From the IMG/VR virus record IMGVR_UViG_3300025876_001969, positions 1 through 64,000 of that record: a stretch of DNA of 64,000 bases; one strand, written 5' to 3'. This DNA is from a virus. The notes beneath the pieces are model-generated. The model had not been told where the DNA came from. It was given only the letters and a program-made list of their open reading frames with translations, and made no database searches. The translations under genes were made by a program, and so were the position numbers. This document shows, one piece after another, positions 41,824-51,409 of the stretch; positions within the stretch are counted from its first letter, which is position 1, and each line of letters starts with the position of its first letter.

Positions 41824-44361
41824 GTGGCATGCAGTCGTATATATATATTATCTAGCGTAAGTGGAGAAACTGGAACTCTTCGCTATATATCCAGTGAATC
41901 AATATCAAATTCTCACAGAGTAACCACTTCAGAGATTTATTCCACAAATGGTAATATAACGAATCTAAGTTCTACTAACGCAAAAATTTATGACTCAGAA
42001 AGTTTCCACAAGGGTTATAAGAATTATGCAATTAACTATGAGTATCCAGAAACAACATCTAGTAGTTCTTTTTTTTACTCAAGCAAAGAGCCATATATTT
42101 CAGGCGAATCTTCCGATTTTATTGGCGAATCCATAAAACTTAATGATGACGGAAAAGTTCTTGCCGTAAGCTCTCCTTCTGGAAATGGCCTTGTTAGAGT
42201 TTTTTCTTCTGATGGAGACTATTGGGAGCAGCTGGGTGCAGATATAGAGGGTGCTTTTCCTGAAGGTCTAGGCTCCTCTATAGATTTAAACAAAGAAGGC
42301 GACATGTTAGCGATTGGGGTTCCTTTTGCAAATCTAAATTCAGGTTTAGTTAAAATTTATGACTGGGATAACTCTTCCTGGATTGCTAGAGATCCATCTA
42401 TTAGCGGGAAATCTATTGAGAATTTTGGCTGTTCACTTTCCTTAAGTAAAGACGGCGATCATATTGCAATTGGCGGAGTCTCAGCCAATCTAAATTCAGG
42501 TATTTCTCGTGTTTATAATTGGGTCAATGGATCGTGGAGCGAAATGGGCAACGGTGTTAGCGGAATTTCCGATGAAGAACATTTAGGCTCTGCTATAGAT
42601 ATATCTACAGATGGGCAAACCATCTTGGTTGGTGGATCTGGAGATGATGGCGGCAATGGGCTAGTTAGGTCTTACCATTATAGCGGAGCTGCTTCTAGCG
42701 GACTGCTAGGTGGATTGATTTTTACCTCAAACGAAGAAGATTCTTCTTATAATGACTTTTCTATTTCAGTTTCTCAAATAGCTGGAGGCACAACTGCCCC
42801 TAACGCACCGACTCCAGCTACTGTTGCCTATAATGCCCCAGCGAATCTAATCGTATCTGCCGACATAAACAATGGGCAAGCCACAAATAGCGGTGTAGCA
42901 ATCAATCTATCCTCCCCCGCAAATTCCGCTGAACTTTCTTCCGCTGGCTTTTCTGTATCCATGGCTAGCGGTCTAGAATTGGATCCTATAATATCTTCCG
43001 GGCCGACCCTAACAGAGGGTGGTATCGATCCATATTGGAACCAATTAGGTCAAACTATTAATGGGTCAAATAATGAAAAATTTGGATCCTCCGTAAAAAT
43101 GCGTGATTCACATTATTTTGCAGCAGGAGGGGTTGAGGGAAATAACGGAGATGGATCTATACGCGCATATGAATTTCACAGCACATCAACCGTAAATTCG
43201 TGGAATCTGCATCAAAACTTACCTAGTGGCAAGAATTTTGATCTTAATACTAACTTCAGTATTCTTTCTGTGGGTCACCCTGAAGCTAATCTTGGGAGTG
43301 GTTTGTGCAGGACTTACGGATACCACTCAGATTGGGAGCCAATTGGACAAGACCTAATGGGTGAATCACAAGATGAAAGATTTGGTAAGTCTGTATCTCT
43401 TAATTCAAATGGTTCATTTCTTTGCAGCTCCGCCAATCTTTACGGCGTAAATAAAGGACTAGTTCGCGTGTATAATTTTGATTATATTGCTGATTTAAAT
43501 TTAAATTCCACAAGAGTTACCTCAGAAAAACTTAATCTGGACTATTACAAACTACCCACATTTGACCCTTTGGTTATAGGGGACGTATGGAGATCTGAGG
43601 GCGACTTTTTAAAAATTAGCGCGGGATGGAGTCCTGCTGTCATCAATACGCTTGCATGGTATGATGCTGCAGATGCGTTCACTATAACCTCTTCTTCAAA
43701 TATTATTAGCGAGGTCAAGGATAAGTCTGGAAATGGGTTAAATTTAACAGTGATAACCCCTGGAAGGACTGGCCCAAAAACAGGAAGAAGGACACTCAAT
43801 GGATTAAATGTCATTGACTGGGACGAAGACAGACAATTCCTTGAAAATCTTAACTTCTCTCACGATCAAGCGTCGACCCCCTTGTTTATAGCTGTGGTAT
43901 TTAAAGCTGATGTAGATGGTAATCAAGATTTTATTTTTGCAGGCACGACATCATCTGCAATTGGTGATAGGATGGCGTTAAGAAGATTCAACACAAGTAA
44001 TGGTTTTCAAATTTTAGGCGGTAGCGGTACTGGCACAAACATAGCTATGGATTCCGGTGCGGACACAGTATTAGAGGGCGAGACCTATATAATTCTTTCA
44101 AAGTTGAATTCATCGAACTCACAAATAAGAATAGATGGACATTTTAAAAATACTGGCAACATAGGAACCAATCATTTAAATTCTATAAAATTAGGCGGAA
44201 ATGCTATTGGTGGCTCAAACCTAGAAGGTTATGTTGCTGAATTTATTATTTTCTCAGATATAGGTGAACAAGAAAACATAGAGGGCTACTTAGCTCACAA
44301 ATGGGGTCTTACTTCAAAATTACCAGCAGATCATACCCATAAAAACAATTTAGCTTTTTAA
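41824..44361 (+). CDS. Adhesin/tail fibre: FG-GAP-like propeller plus LamG/concanavalin-like domain
   Basis: 845 residues from a GTG start. Residues about 85-285 and 400-545 hold propeller blades with the repeated pattern F-G-x-S-x-S-L-x-x-D-G, VGxP, GLVRVY, W-x-QLGADIEG. An Ala/Ser/Pro-rich insert (about 288-400) interrupts one blade. Residues about 600-845 look like a LamG/concanavalin A-type domain (LAWYDAADAFTI, DKSGNGLNLTV, FIAVVFKA, IEGYLAHKWGLTSKLP). The propeller is paralogous to that at 1-1883. Such architecture is typical of phage fibres that touch cell-surface glycans; this role is inferred. Confidence 0.7.
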   Translation: MACSRIYILSSVSGETGTLRYISSESISNSHRVTTSEIYSTNGNITNLSSTNAKIYDSESFHKGYKNYAINYEYPETTSSSSFFYSSKEPYISGESSDFIGESIKLNDDGKVLAVSSPSGNGLVRVFSSDGDYWEQLGADIEGAFPEGLGSSIDLNKEGDMLAIGVPFANLNSGLVKIYDWDNSSWIARDPSISGKSIENFGCSLSLSKDGDHIAIGGVSANLNSGISRVYNWVNGSWSEMGNGVSGISDEEHLGSAIDISTDGQTILVGGSGDDGGNGLVRSYHYSGAASSGLLGGLIFTSNEEDSSYNDFSISVSQIAGGTTAPNAPTPATVAYNAPANLIVSADINNGQATNSGVAINLSSPANSAELSSAGFSVSMASGLELDPIISSGPTLTEGGIDPYWNQLGQTINGSNNEKFGSSVKMRDSHYFAAGGVEGNNGDGSIRAYEFHSTSTVNSWNLHQNLPSGKNFDLNTNFSILSVGHPEANLGSGLCRTYGYHSDWEPIGQDLMGESQDERFGKSVSLNSNGSFLCSSANLYGVNKGLVRVYNFDYIADLNLNSTRVTSEKLNLDYYKLPTFDPLVIGDVWRSEGDFLKISAGWSPAVINTLAWYDAADAFTITSSSNIISEVKDKSGNGLNLTVITPGRTGPKTGRRTLNGLNVIDWDEDRQFLENLNFSHDQASTPLFIAVVFKADVDGNQDFIFAGTTSSAIGDRMALRRFNTSNGFQILGGSGTGTNIAMDSGADTVLEGETYIILSKLNSSNSQIRIDGHFKNTGNIGTNHLNSIKLGGNAIGGSNLEGYVAEFIIFSDIGEQENIEGYLAHKWGLTSKLPADHTHKNNLAF

Positions 44362-44378
44362 AATATTCTCTTTTAACT

Positions 44379-44384
44379 TATAAT
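44379..44384 (+). promoter_or_regulatory. TATAAT box before the J-domain gene
   Basis: TATAAT ends 7 bases before the GTG at 44392. No -35 is evident. It belongs to the set of -10-only boxes that precede several + strand genes. Confidence 0.3.
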
Positions 44385-44391
44385 CCATTAA

Positions 44392-44928
44392 GTGGATGAT
44401 TATAAATCAAAATTATTAAGAAAACTAAAAGCTAAATGCTCTGAACTCAACGGCGAGTTATCGGAAGTTAACTCTATATACGAAGAGTCAGTTCCCATAT
44501 TTTGTTCTGAGGTTTGTGATTATTGCAGTAGAAACGACCTACAAAACCCACTAGAAAAACTCAAAGAAGATAAAGAAAAGAAGGGTGAGCCTGAAGTTGC
44601 TCCCGAGTTTAAATCCTTATACAGAAAGATAGCAATCGAAACTCACCCAGATAAAGTCGCCAATAATGATAAAAAACTAGACGCATACCAAGAAGCAACA
44701 GAGGCAAAAAAAGAAAACAAGATAGACAAACTAGTCTCAATAGCTAAAGATTTAAAAATAGACTTGAATAAAATGAAGTTCTCAGACATTAAACATATAG
44801 AAGAGAGCATAATCAAAACTGAAAAGACTATATCTGACATCAGGAATAGTTACGTATGGCTGTGGGCCTTCTCTTCTAAAAAAGAAAGGGGAGATATTAT
44901 AGTAAGATTTATACTCAATAATGTGTAA
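44392..44928 (+). CDS. J-domain (DnaJ-like) protein
   Basis: 178 residues from a GTG start. Residues about 65-105 contain SLYRKIAIETHPDK, the J-domain helix II plus the HPD motif that stimulates Hsp70 ATPase, followed by a helix with YQEATEAKK. The N-terminal helix (KLLRKLKAKCSELNGEL) may be coiled coil, and a Trp-rich C-terminus follows. It lacks Gly/Phe and zinc domains, so it is a minimal co-chaperone that could recruit host DnaK to fold phage fibres such as the protein encoded just upstream. Confidence 0.7.
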   Translation: MDDYKSKLLRKLKAKCSELNGELSEVNSIYEESVPIFCSEVCDYCSRNDLQNPLEKLKEDKEKKGEPEVAPEFKSLYRKIAIETHPDKVANNDKKLDAYQEATEAKKENKIDKLVSIAKDLKIDLNKMKFSDIKHIEESIIKTEKTISDIRNSYVWLWAFSSKKERGDIIVRFILNNV

Positions 44929-45036
44929 TCTAACTAACGATGCTCTGTACGATTTCAACTATTTTTTATTTTTCTCTAGTTCTTTCGGATTTTAAATTAA
45001 TTAATAATTCATAATTTACTGTGCTTAACTTACTTT

Positions 45037-45789
45037 ATGGATCACAATGGCCTTATTAATTATAAAAAAAACCGCCAAATTAATAGTCAAAAAACTATCA
45101 AAAATGGTAGTTCATCAGGTCGTCGACCCTCCAGCTCCATCAACTTAATGATATCTTATTTTAAAAAAAAACTAAATAAAGCCAAAACAGCATACGAAAA
45201 TAAAAGCCTTCAAATATTAAAATACCTAGATAGAGAATTAAACTACGAACAATCACTTAAATACTATACTGAACAAGACAAAATAAAAAAACTAACAATG
45301 GAATACAAATCTTACAAATTTGAAAACGAAATCCATAGCCTTAGCTCCATGCCGGAAACAGCTATCGAAGAAATAATAAGAATCAATAAAAGGATTACCG
45401 AGCATACTTGGGGAGTTATTCTCGAGGCCGACAAAGTTAGTGATATTAATGTTTATATCGCGCAAATGAATAAAGTTCAAATCAATGCGAGAAAAGCTAA
45501 TTTCTTTGTGGTTACCGACTCAGAAGATATTCTTTTAAAATTAAATGATGTGTTTAACTGGATGAATAAGATTTTTTACATAGTTCCAAATACATACAAT
45601 CACAACATAGATAAACAATACAGAAATAGTATAAATTTTCACTGCTTAAAGCATCTTGAAAAGCACGTATCCACTCCAGAATCTGTGCACATGAACATGT
45701 TAAAAGAAATTGGAGGCATACAAGTTACAGTGCCTAATCAAAATCGCGTTTTCTGTTTTAACTCTAAAAGATTAGTTCCAGGATCATGA
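45037..45789 (+). CDS. Unknown protein heading the glycan cluster
   Basis: 250 residues, first gene of the long overlapping run. The N-terminal 100 residues are Lys/Ser-rich then helical and probably coiled coil (NLMISYFKKKLNKAKTAYEN). The C-terminal half has a Rossmann-like alternation (ANFFVVTDSEDILLKL, MNKIFYIVPNTYNH), seen in some glycosyltransferases, but no firm motif. The 108-base gap before it is AT-rich with no clear promoter. Its stop overlaps the next glycosyltransferase (ATGA). Confidence 0.45.
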   Translation: MDHNGLINYKKNRQINSQKTIKNGSSSGRRPSSSINLMISYFKKKLNKAKTAYENKSLQILKYLDRELNYEQSLKYYTEQDKIKKLTMEYKSYKFENEIHSLSSMPETAIEEIIRINKRITEHTWGVILEADKVSDINVYIAQMNKVQINARKANFFVVTDSEDILLKLNDVFNWMNKIFYIVPNTYNHNIDKQYRNSINFHCLKHLEKHVSTPESVHMNMLKEIGGIQVTVPNQNRVFCFNSKRLVPGS

Positions 45790-46715
45790 AAAGAATATCT
45801 TACATATTAGTTTCCAGAAATGATAATTACAATGGCGATTCGGTTGGCCGTTGTGTCAACACAGTTAATCATGCCTGTGAAATCATTGCAAAGAATAATG
45901 TTATTGATCAATCTGAAGTCGTACTGGTTGATTGGTGCTCTCGTAGCGGCTCTTTAAAGGAGTCTATATCCTCTAGATTGGCTCCAGAAGCTAAAGGTCT
46001 ACTCAAAATAGTTACCGTGCCACCTGAGGTAGCTGACAGGCACCAGGGAGACTCTCCATTCTCAGAGGTTCACGCAATGAATGTTGGATTCAGAAACATG
46101 GAGGGTAAACATTTTGCGAGAATTGATCAAGACACCTTGATAGGTCAAAGGTTTATGGATTGGTTTTATCACGAGTATGAAGTTAAAGACTATGGTTGGA
46201 GCTGGCCAAGGGCGGCATTTTGCAGTCGCAGAAACTTAAGTGAAGACCAATCTCATCATTCTGTTTTTAGGGATTATATATACGATCAACAATTATCCAG
46301 GAAGGTTGATATTTGTCACGAGCACAATCACTATAGCCGATTAATGCCAAACGGCGAAGTTTTCCCTTTTTATGGCGGTGCAGTTGGTGTTATGATGGTT
46401 GACAGGGAATGCTACCTGGAACATAAAGGCTTTAATGAAAAGCTGGTCTACATGAATAGTATGGATACAGAGTTCCTTAATCGTATTGCGGCGAAAGAAG
46501 ATATATATAATTTATGTTTATCAATAGATGCTGATTTTTATCATCAAAATCATGACAGATCCGAAGGAGCATCCAACGATACCACGCAGCCTCACGCACA
46601 ACAAGAAGGGGAGCGCAAGACCAACGACCTAGATATCAGAAATAAAATGATAGATAACCCAAACCCAGACAACTGGGGCTTGCTTGACGAAGATTTAGAA
46701 ATAACCATAGTATGA
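45786..46715 (+). CDS. GT2-like glycosyltransferase with galactosyltransferase-type C-terminus
   Basis: 309 residues. SYILVSRNDNYNGDSVGRCV opens a GT-A fold; VLVDWCSRSGSLKE replaces the usual DDGSTD loop; the DxD motif is ARIDQDTLIG near residue 113; and FYGGAVGVMMVDRECYLEHKGF plus MNSMDTEFLNRI resemble the acceptor domain of GT7-type galactosyl/N-acetylgalactosaminyltransferases. It couples to both neighbours by ATGA overlaps. Substrate unknown. Confidence 0.75.
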   Translation: MKRISYILVSRNDNYNGDSVGRCVNTVNHACEIIAKNNVIDQSEVVLVDWCSRSGSLKESISSRLAPEAKGLLKIVTVPPEVADRHQGDSPFSEVHAMNVGFRNMEGKHFARIDQDTLIGQRFMDWFYHEYEVKDYGWSWPRAAFCSRRNLSEDQSHHSVFRDYIYDQQLSRKVDICHEHNHYSRLMPNGEVFPFYGGAVGVMMVDRECYLEHKGFNEKLVYMNSMDTEFLNRIAAKEDIYNLCLSIDADFYHQNHDRSEGASNDTTQPHAQQEGERKTNDLDIRNKMIDNPNPDNWGLLDEDLEITIV

Positions 46716-47563
46716 GTAACGTAATATATATTATCAACAACCTACCGTCTGATACGGATTTCGCAAATCCAGGCTATCAAGATGTCGCTTGGGTACCGCA
46801 CTGTTTAAAGTCGCTAGAAAGATACGCATCAAAGATAAACTGTGATCTTAAGATTATCTCAATGAATGACTTCCCTGCATTCAAAGAAATAGATGATTAC
46901 AACTTCAGCTTCTACCAGAAGAGCACCTTCATTAAGATTTTATTCTTGCATGAATTCATGAAGACTAGCTATGATAAGTTTGCGCTTCTTGATCTAGATA
47001 TGGTCGTTAGCAAAGACGCTACGGACATTTTTGAAACTTACGAAGAAAACGATTTCGTCATGGGTTATGGATTTCACCCAGCAGTTGTTCAGAAGAATGA
47101 AATCTTCCTTAAGAAATACCTAAAAAGCATACCAGAAGATGAAAATGTATACTGGCATAATGAAAAAACCAACAGGGATATACCAAAATACAATTTAAAT
47201 TTAGGATGTTACGTTATGGGGCGAGAAGTTGTACGGAAAATGACAAAGGTACTGCCCGACCAATACAGCTTTGTTGACTTCTTAAAGCATCATGGGTTGA
47301 TAGATAATCCAGTTCTAGAAGTACTAGGAGAGAGAAAAGATTTTATTGATCAAGATTTATATGCATACGCATACACAAAAACAGATATACTTAAAGAGCA
47401 CAAACCATTAGATTGGGTGTGGAACGCAAATTACCAAGCTTGTTTTCAAAAAGGAGAAGACAATAAATCTTTTAATCTGTGCCATTTATGCGGAGAGGAC
47501 GGAAAGCAATTCCTCCTGGACAACCTAAGCAACCCAGAAGTAATGGATAGAATTGATGTATAG
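46712..47563 (+). CDS. GT8-like glycosyltransferase
   Basis: 283 residues. The strand FALLDLDMVVSKDATDIFE near residue 90 carries the DxD metal site; YNLNLGCYVMGREVVRKM near 170 is the acceptor-side loop typical of GT-A glycosyltransferases of this shape; and FNLCHLCGEDGKQFL near the C-terminus could be a second metal or structural motif. Ends overlapping the first sulfotransferase gene. Sugar donor is unknown. Confidence 0.65.
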   Translation: MSNVIYIINNLPSDTDFANPGYQDVAWVPHCLKSLERYASKINCDLKIISMNDFPAFKEIDDYNFSFYQKSTFIKILFLHEFMKTSYDKFALLDLDMVVSKDATDIFETYEENDFVMGYGFHPAVVQKNEIFLKKYLKSIPEDENVYWHNEKTNRDIPKYNLNLGCYVMGREVVRKMTKVLPDQYSFVDFLKHHGLIDNPVLEVLGERKDFIDQDLYAYAYTKTDILKEHKPLDWVWNANYQACFQKGEDNKSFNLCHLCGEDGKQFLLDNLSNPEVMDRIDV

Positions 47564-48242
47564 TCACGAACATAAATTTATATACGTTCACATGCCCAAG
47601 TCTGCAGGAACTTTTGTAAAGCATTATTTGCTTTCCAATATAGAGTCAGATTATGCAAAGAATCAAAACCAGCAGGATTATGACGACAAATATCATGTGA
47701 CCTGCGAAAGAGCTCTTAATGCTATCGCGCAAGATGTGCCAGATTACGAAGATTACTTCAAGTTCACAGTTGTTCGTAATCCATTTGATAGAGTCGTATC
47801 AATGTTTTCTTATCTTGGCGGATGGAAGTTCGATTATTTTGTTGAAAACAATATAGAATCACCAATGATGCCTTATGTTCAGAAATTTCACCAGTATTAC
47901 ATGTCTGATGATTTTGATGGTTTTATTAAATACGCCTACGAAGAAAAAGCTATTTTAAAATTTCACGCTGGATACTATGAAAACTATGTTGACCGCATAA
48001 AAATTAATGGAGATATTGCTATTGATAAGTTTTATAAAATGGAAAACATAGAAGGATGTCTTGATGCATTAAAAGATGTTTTTGGCTTCAGTAGCTCCTC
48101 TGGGTTCGATGACTGGCGAAAGAATAGCAGCTCCGAATACAAAAAGAAAAATAGTTACAGAGATTACTACTCTGATTACAGTCGTGAATATATAGAAGAT
48201 CACTTCATTCGTGATTTAGATTACTTTGGTTATGGATTCTAA
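47556..48242 (+). CDS. Carbohydrate sulfotransferase (Sulfotransfer_2-like), copy 1
   Basis: 228 residues from the ATG at 47556 (a TTG precedes it by one codon). The 5'-phosphosulfate loop FIYVHMPKSAGTFVKHYL is near residue 8, and the 3'-phosphate motif FTVVRNPFDRVVSMFSYL is near 71. These are the two PAPS-binding signatures of carbohydrate sulfotransferases. It would transfer sulfate from PAPS to a glycan hydroxyl. No signal peptide or membrane anchor is present, unlike Golgi relatives. PAPS must come from the host; no PAPS synthesis gene is in view. Confidence 0.8.
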   Translation: MYSHEHKFIYVHMPKSAGTFVKHYLLSNIESDYAKNQNQQDYDDKYHVTCERALNAIAQDVPDYEDYFKFTVVRNPFDRVVSMFSYLGGWKFDYFVENNIESPMMPYVQKFHQYYMSDDFDGFIKYAYEEKAILKFHAGYYENYVDRIKINGDIAIDKFYKMENIEGCLDALKDVFGFSSSSGFDDWRKNSSSEYKKKNSYRDYYSDYSREYIEDHFIRDLDYFGYGF

Positions 48243-49032
48243 ATTTGTTATATTTGGTCAGGAGCGGGCTGGAACAACCAGTTTAATTTCCGCGTTGAAT
48301 AAAAATGACAGAATAGTGCACGAGCCATTATCTTCACTCACAGGAGATCTTGAGCACAACCCTAGGTATTCCCAAATAATTAAGGATCACAAGATGGATC
48401 CCAATAACTTACCTGAATCTAAAAACATTCCATACTTTAATAAATTTAACAATATAGCTGAAGATTATGAAAGACTCTGGAGTTTCCTAGACTCTCTGTT
48501 TAATACCTTTGACGGGGTAAAACATGTATGGTGTACATCCTCAGAAGAAGGAAATGAAAACTTCCTCTCCTACTGTCAAGCGCATGGTATAAAAATAATT
48601 TTCCAATATCGAGAAAGTGCTTTTGACCCTGCCGTTTCATGGCAACTCGCCAACCAAGTGCAAATTTGGCAGCTAGGAGAAAACAAAGAGCATAAGTCTA
48701 CAGTGGATTCTTTTGATTATCAAGAATTAGAAGAGCCCCCCATAAAAAGAAGAACCGCCTGGTACAAAAAATACATCCCTCACTACCACTCCCTACTTCC
48801 GCCAAACAGTCTTGTCTCTAAATATGAAGACCTATACAGACTAGAAACATACCAAGAAAGGCTAGAGAAATTCAACTCGATAGTAGACTACCTAGACATC
48901 GAGATAGATGAAAATAATGTAGAAAACTTCTTGGGCACAGACAGAAGAGTATTCGGCAAAAAAGCCTATAATAAAATACCAAATTATCAAGAAATGTTTG
49001 ATAAATATGGCCGTGAGAAAATCATATTATGA
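48232..49032 (+). CDS. Sulfotransferase-like protein, divergent, copy 2
   Basis: 266 residues from the ATG at 48232 (a TTG lies two codons upstream). KFVIFGQERAGTTSLISAL is a P-loop-like PAPS-binding loop at residues 4-22, followed by RIVHEPLSS. The second motif is less standard (IIFQYRESAFDPAVSWQLA near 121), and SLVSKYEDLYRLETYQERL near 200 matches the late conserved region of sulfotransferases. It overlaps the previous stop and is followed by a fucosyltransferase-like gene with an ATGA overlap. Confidence 0.65.
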   Translation: MDSKFVIFGQERAGTTSLISALNKNDRIVHEPLSSLTGDLEHNPRYSQIIKDHKMDPNNLPESKNIPYFNKFNNIAEDYERLWSFLDSLFNTFDGVKHVWCTSSEEGNENFLSYCQAHGIKIIFQYRESAFDPAVSWQLANQVQIWQLGENKEHKSTVDSFDYQELEEPPIKRRTAWYKKYIPHYHSLLPPNSLVSKYEDLYRLETYQERLEKFNSIVDYLDIEIDENNVENFLGTDRRVFGKKAYNKIPNYQEMFDKYGREKIIL

Positions 49033-49892
49033 GCAAGTATTATTATTTCTCCTGGGATGCTGGCTGGGGCGACACCATATGGCACTTAACTAATGCATTA
49101 ATTCATTGCGAGAATTCAAAGCAAGATATGCTTATAGATTTGCGCGGCCACTGGTCTAGCAAAGGTGAAAAAAACCTATTCAATGAATACTTCTGCTCCA
49201 TAGATACCGATATAAACATTATAACTAATGAAGAATCTATAGACCAATTAAAAAAAGATTCAGAAAAACATACAAATAAAACTGTAAAAATTAAAAACCC
49301 CTTAAAATCAAAAGAAGACACCGAGTTATTCTACAACACCTTTTCTCGCATTAAGCCCAGTGAATCGGTGACTAACACCGTCAAAGATATAGTGCGCGAA
49401 AAATTCAAAGGTAATTACATGGTCGGAGTTCACGCTAGAATGTCGAATGGAGAAGTTAAGAGTCGATTTGAAGGGGCTCGCCCAATGAAAGACGCTGTAT
49501 TGTTTTATAAAGAAAAGATCGACGATATACTCTTTAACGCTCCTCGTGCTTTTTTGAAATCCTGCAAGGATTATAAATTTTTTATAGCTTCTGACTCGAG
49601 CAAATTCGTAGACATATTCAAGGATCAGTTCCCAAATACCGTTTCAATAGATAGGTATTTTGCCCCTCCAGGTTGCGGCACCGGTCACGAAATAGGTGAA
49701 GGCTCAACAGAGGAGCAGTTAAAATTAGAAGAAGTTTACGGCAAGACAAAAATAGCCAAAGAAGCTCTTGTTGATTTCTATTTACTACAGGAGACTAATT
49801 TTCTATTCAAGAACTTTAGTCGATTTAATGAGTTCTGCTTATACAAAGGCGTGCCAAATTTTCATATAAATTTCCAGGAGAAGTGTTATTAA
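49029..49892 (+). CDS. Fucosyltransferase-like protein (NodZ/GT23-type)
   Basis: 287 residues. YYYFSWDAGWGDTIWHLTNA opens a GT-B-type Rossmann domain; MVGVHARMSNGEVKSRFEG near residue 131 matches the GDP-fucose-binding H-x-R motif of alpha-1,6- and O-fucosyltransferases; and FFIASDSSKFVDIF near 185 matches motif II. This fits the gmd and fcl genes of the same phage, which make the GDP-fucose donor. Acceptor unknown. Confidence 0.7.
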   Translation: MSKYYYFSWDAGWGDTIWHLTNALIHCENSKQDMLIDLRGHWSSKGEKNLFNEYFCSIDTDINIITNEESIDQLKKDSEKHTNKTVKIKNPLKSKEDTELFYNTFSRIKPSESVTNTVKDIVREKFKGNYMVGVHARMSNGEVKSRFEGARPMKDAVLFYKEKIDDILFNAPRAFLKSCKDYKFFIASDSSKFVDIFKDQFPNTVSIDRYFAPPGCGTGHEIGEGSTEEQLKLEEVYGKTKIAKEALVDFYLLQETNFLFKNFSRFNEFCLYKGVPNFHINFQEKCY

Positions 49893-50531
49893 ATGATTAG
49901 TCACAGGTATAAATGCATCTTCCTTCATATCCCTAAAGCTGCCGGCACTTCAATTGAGCGGCTTTTATCTGGAGCCGACATAGATATACCCCAAAAAGTT
50001 CCAAGAAAACGTGGCTTTTCTCATTTTTTAAACGAGCACTTGGACTATTATGTCTTCTCTGTTGTTCGTAATCCATATGACCGCTTCGTATCTGCATGGA
50101 AATGGGGCGAGTTAAAATTCGAAAAAGAAGGCGGCCTACCATTCTATAATAAAGAAAGATCAGTATCGTTCGAGGAATATGTTCTACTAACTACTGACAT
50201 CGATTACCGCAAAAACAATAAAAACTTATGGAGCGAATACGACGAATACCATACGCTGCCACAGTTTGAATTCTTCCCTCATTTAAATGGCGGTCATTAT
50301 TTTACAGACACAATAAAGCCTGAATTTACTTGTGATTTTATTGGTCGATTTGAAAACCTTCACGAAGATCTCAATGAGGCCTGGTCTAGTATTGGTATAA
50401 ATCAGTTTGACTTACCTCATGCATATAATTCAAAGACGTTCAAAAAAGAAGCCATATGGTCGAGTGAGTTAAAAGATAAGATGTATAATTATTACAAAAA
50501 AGATTTTGAATTATTTAATTACGAAAAATGA
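49893..50531 (+). CDS. Carbohydrate sulfotransferase, copy 3
   Basis: 212 residues, starting right after the previous stop. PAPS motifs: CIFLHIPKAAGTSIERLL at the N-terminus and VFSVVRNPYDRFVSAWKW near 53. FIGRFENLHEDLNEAWSSIG near 150 is the conserved late motif. The start MISHRYKCIFLHIPK is closely paralleled in the genes at 59218 and 61057, so these three are paralogues. It should act on a cytoplasmic glycan or lipid-linked intermediate. Confidence 0.85.
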   Translation: MISHRYKCIFLHIPKAAGTSIERLLSGADIDIPQKVPRKRGFSHFLNEHLDYYVFSVVRNPYDRFVSAWKWGELKFEKEGGLPFYNKERSVSFEEYVLLTTDIDYRKNNKNLWSEYDEYHTLPQFEFFPHLNGGHYFTDTIKPEFTCDFIGRFENLHEDLNEAWSSIGINQFDLPHAYNSKTFKKEAIWSSELKDKMYNYYKKDFELFNYEK

Positions 50532-51409
50532 AATTTTGCATATTCACTCATTTGTTCTTCAGGCCCAATCTTTTTCATTTTGAGGAATGGTTGAAGTATC
50601 ATATTGATTTTGGAGTAGACCACTTTTACTTTTACGAAAGTTCTCATTCGGGAATACCTTGCCTAGCAAAAGATACAAAAAGGCAAATAGATATACCCTT
50701 AGTTGGCGATATTCCGTACAGTCGTATTTATAAATACTACGATGAAATTAGGGAAAGGTATAAAGATTACTGCACTTTTATCAAATGGTTACCAAAGGAT
50801 AAAAACGGTAACTACCTAGAGCACCATCAAATTCATGCTTACGAACAAGCCACGGCTTTTAATCATTTCTATAAAAATTATGCCAAAAAACACGACAGAG
50901 TATCAACTATAGATTGCGATGAATTTTATTATAGCGACAAACATGACAACATTACAAGTTTTTTAGATAAAAACAAACAAGATATTTCGTTATTAGGTTG
51001 TAAGTTTTTTGAATCTGTGTTTGTTCATGTCGGCGACTTGGTAGCGCAGAAGACAAAATGCTTAGATAAATTCTCAAGAGTTGGCCCTAAATATATATTC
51101 AATGCTCAAAACGCAAACTTGATATACAAAAACTCGCCCCACTTCCCTCCCAGTAAAAACAGAACTAGTGTAAATATAAGTCAAGAAGAACTTTGCTTCT
51201 ATCATTATAAAGTTAATAAAAATGCAAAAATTTCAATAGAACACCACAGCAAACAAAAAATGAAATACGCAGAAGATAAATCAATGGCTAAAAAAGCCCA
51301 GTATTTACAAGATTATAATTTTATAGCAAAGCCGCAAACAAAACAAAACTTCATCGATTCAGAAGAAGACATATTAGGTTTAGATTTATTTACATGGGAC
51401 CAAAGATGA
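50528..51409 (+). CDS. GT92-like glycosyltransferase
   Basis: 293 residues. FHFEEWLKYHIDFGVDHFYF near residues 16-36 matches the GT92/DUF23 signature, the DxD equivalent is STIDCDEFYYSD near 128, and ELCFYHYKVNKNAKISIEHH near 220 fits the family's late His region. GT92 members include beta-1,4-galactosyltransferases that act on fucose in animals; whether that holds here is not known. ATGA overlap with the upstream sulfotransferase. Confidence 0.7.
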   Translation: MKFCIFTHLFFRPNLFHFEEWLKYHIDFGVDHFYFYESSHSGIPCLAKDTKRQIDIPLVGDIPYSRIYKYYDEIRERYKDYCTFIKWLPKDKNGNYLEHHQIHAYEQATAFNHFYKNYAKKHDRVSTIDCDEFYYSDKHDNITSFLDKNKQDISLLGCKFFESVFVHVGDLVAQKTKCLDKFSRVGPKYIFNAQNANLIYKNSPHFPPSKNRTSVNISQEELCFYHYKVNKNAKISIEHHSKQKMKYAEDKSMAKKAQYLQDYNFIAKPQTKQNFIDSEEDILGLDLFTWDQR

